Of a DNA stretch of 13,890 bases, positions 13,765 to 13,890 are shown one piece after another. A program made the position numbers and the translations under genes. The stretch comes from Caldifarciminota bacterium. Its GTDB lineage: Bacteria; Hydrothermota; Tepidihabitantia; SM23-42. Numbering within the stretch: the stretch's first letter is position 1; each line of letters opens with the position of its first letter. Where the stretch lies: NCBI GenBank assembly GCA_023128195.1, contig JAGMEL010000041.1:1-13890 (forward strand). The letters run 5' to 3'. The notes beneath the pieces were generated by a model. It worked only from the letters and a program-made list of their open reading frames with translations. It did no database searches and was not told the origin of the DNA.

Positions 13765-13890
13765 TTAGAAAGAATACGAAAAAGAAAACTTGCGATTTGT
13801 TGTTGGAAAATCGTATATTGACTGATCAATTCCTACATCAATGGAAAACCCACCGGCTTTTATACCACCACCAAAGGTGAACCCCTGTCT
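13765..13890 (-). CDS. C-terminus of a PorV/UPF0164-like outer-membrane beta-barrel, 5' partial
   Basis: The minus-strand frame enters from the window edge at 13890 and ends at TAA (13767-13765), giving the last 41 residues. The segment alternates polar and hydrophobic residues: FTFGGGIKAGGFSIDVGI, then a short turn, then RKFSFSYSF ending in Phe. This is the last two or three strands of an outer-membrane barrel, with the terminal aromatic recognised by the BAM machinery. The pattern 'tfGgGikagGFsiDvgi ... hrfSfsysF' resembles the UPF0164/PorV family. PorV is the type IX secretion shuttle that carries substrates from translocon to attachment complex, which would suit the adjacent sorting-domain protease. 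With only 41 residues the family call is tentative; a generic barrel is the alternative. It is 83 nt upstream of the protease start on the same strand. Confidence 0.6.
   Translation of the reverse strand, partial: RQGFTFGGGIKAGGFSIDVGIDQSIYDFPTTNRKFSFSYSF

Overview
The window is a low-GC bacterial chromosome segment from a lineage whose cell surface resembles that of the FCB/WOR-3-type candidate phyla. The reasons are: three proteins with C-terminal type IX secretion (T9SS type A-like) sorting domains, the tail of a PorV/UPF0164-like outer-membrane barrel, FG-GAP and beta-propeller surface proteins, and strong GGAGG ribosome sites on some genes. No taxonomic marker gene is present, so this assignment is an inference. 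No tRNA, rRNA, CRISPR array or transposase gene was found.

Plus strand. Positions 1-1418 carry two family-2 glycosyltransferases: a polyprenol-phosphate mannosyltransferase-like gene cut by the window edge, and a WbbL/rhamnosyltransferase-like gene. They overlap each other, and the second overlaps a 729-residue beta-propeller protein with a sorting domain that recalls the T9SS accessory protein PorZ. Positions 3625-7394 hold the [NiFe]-hydrogenase maturation genes hypA, hypB, hypF and hypC. HypA and HypB deliver nickel, HypF makes the carbamoyl precursor of the CN ligands, and HypC is the small chaperone of the Fe(CN)2CO transfer. hypD, hypE and hydrogenase subunits are not in the window. After hypC lies a seven-repeat propeller gene with a sorting-like C-terminus, interrupted by one in-frame TGA; it also lacks a normal start codon at the place its ribosome site predicts.

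Minus strand (converging at about 8.7-8.98 kb). In transcription order: the C-terminus of a PorV-like barrel, a large secreted M6 family zinc metalloprotease with FG-GAP repeats and a sorting domain, a small secreted or membrane protein of DUF5683-like appearance, and a class III (CobB/SIRT5-like) sirtuin.

The most unusual signal lies between the genes. Nearly every spacer, and some gene ends, is built of degenerate short tandem words with an exact period of 7 bp (between the hyp genes, after the broken propeller gene, at the end of the sirtuin gene), 8 bp (before the sirtuin) or 10 bp (after the M6 protease). The word differs at each site. Genes that directly follow such arrays (hypA, hypF, sirtuin) have no visible Shine-Dalgarno site, whereas genes without them have near-perfect ones. 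Two intergenic elements also share a CCCYGTGRAAT-type inverted repeat and may be members of a small non-autonomous repeat family.
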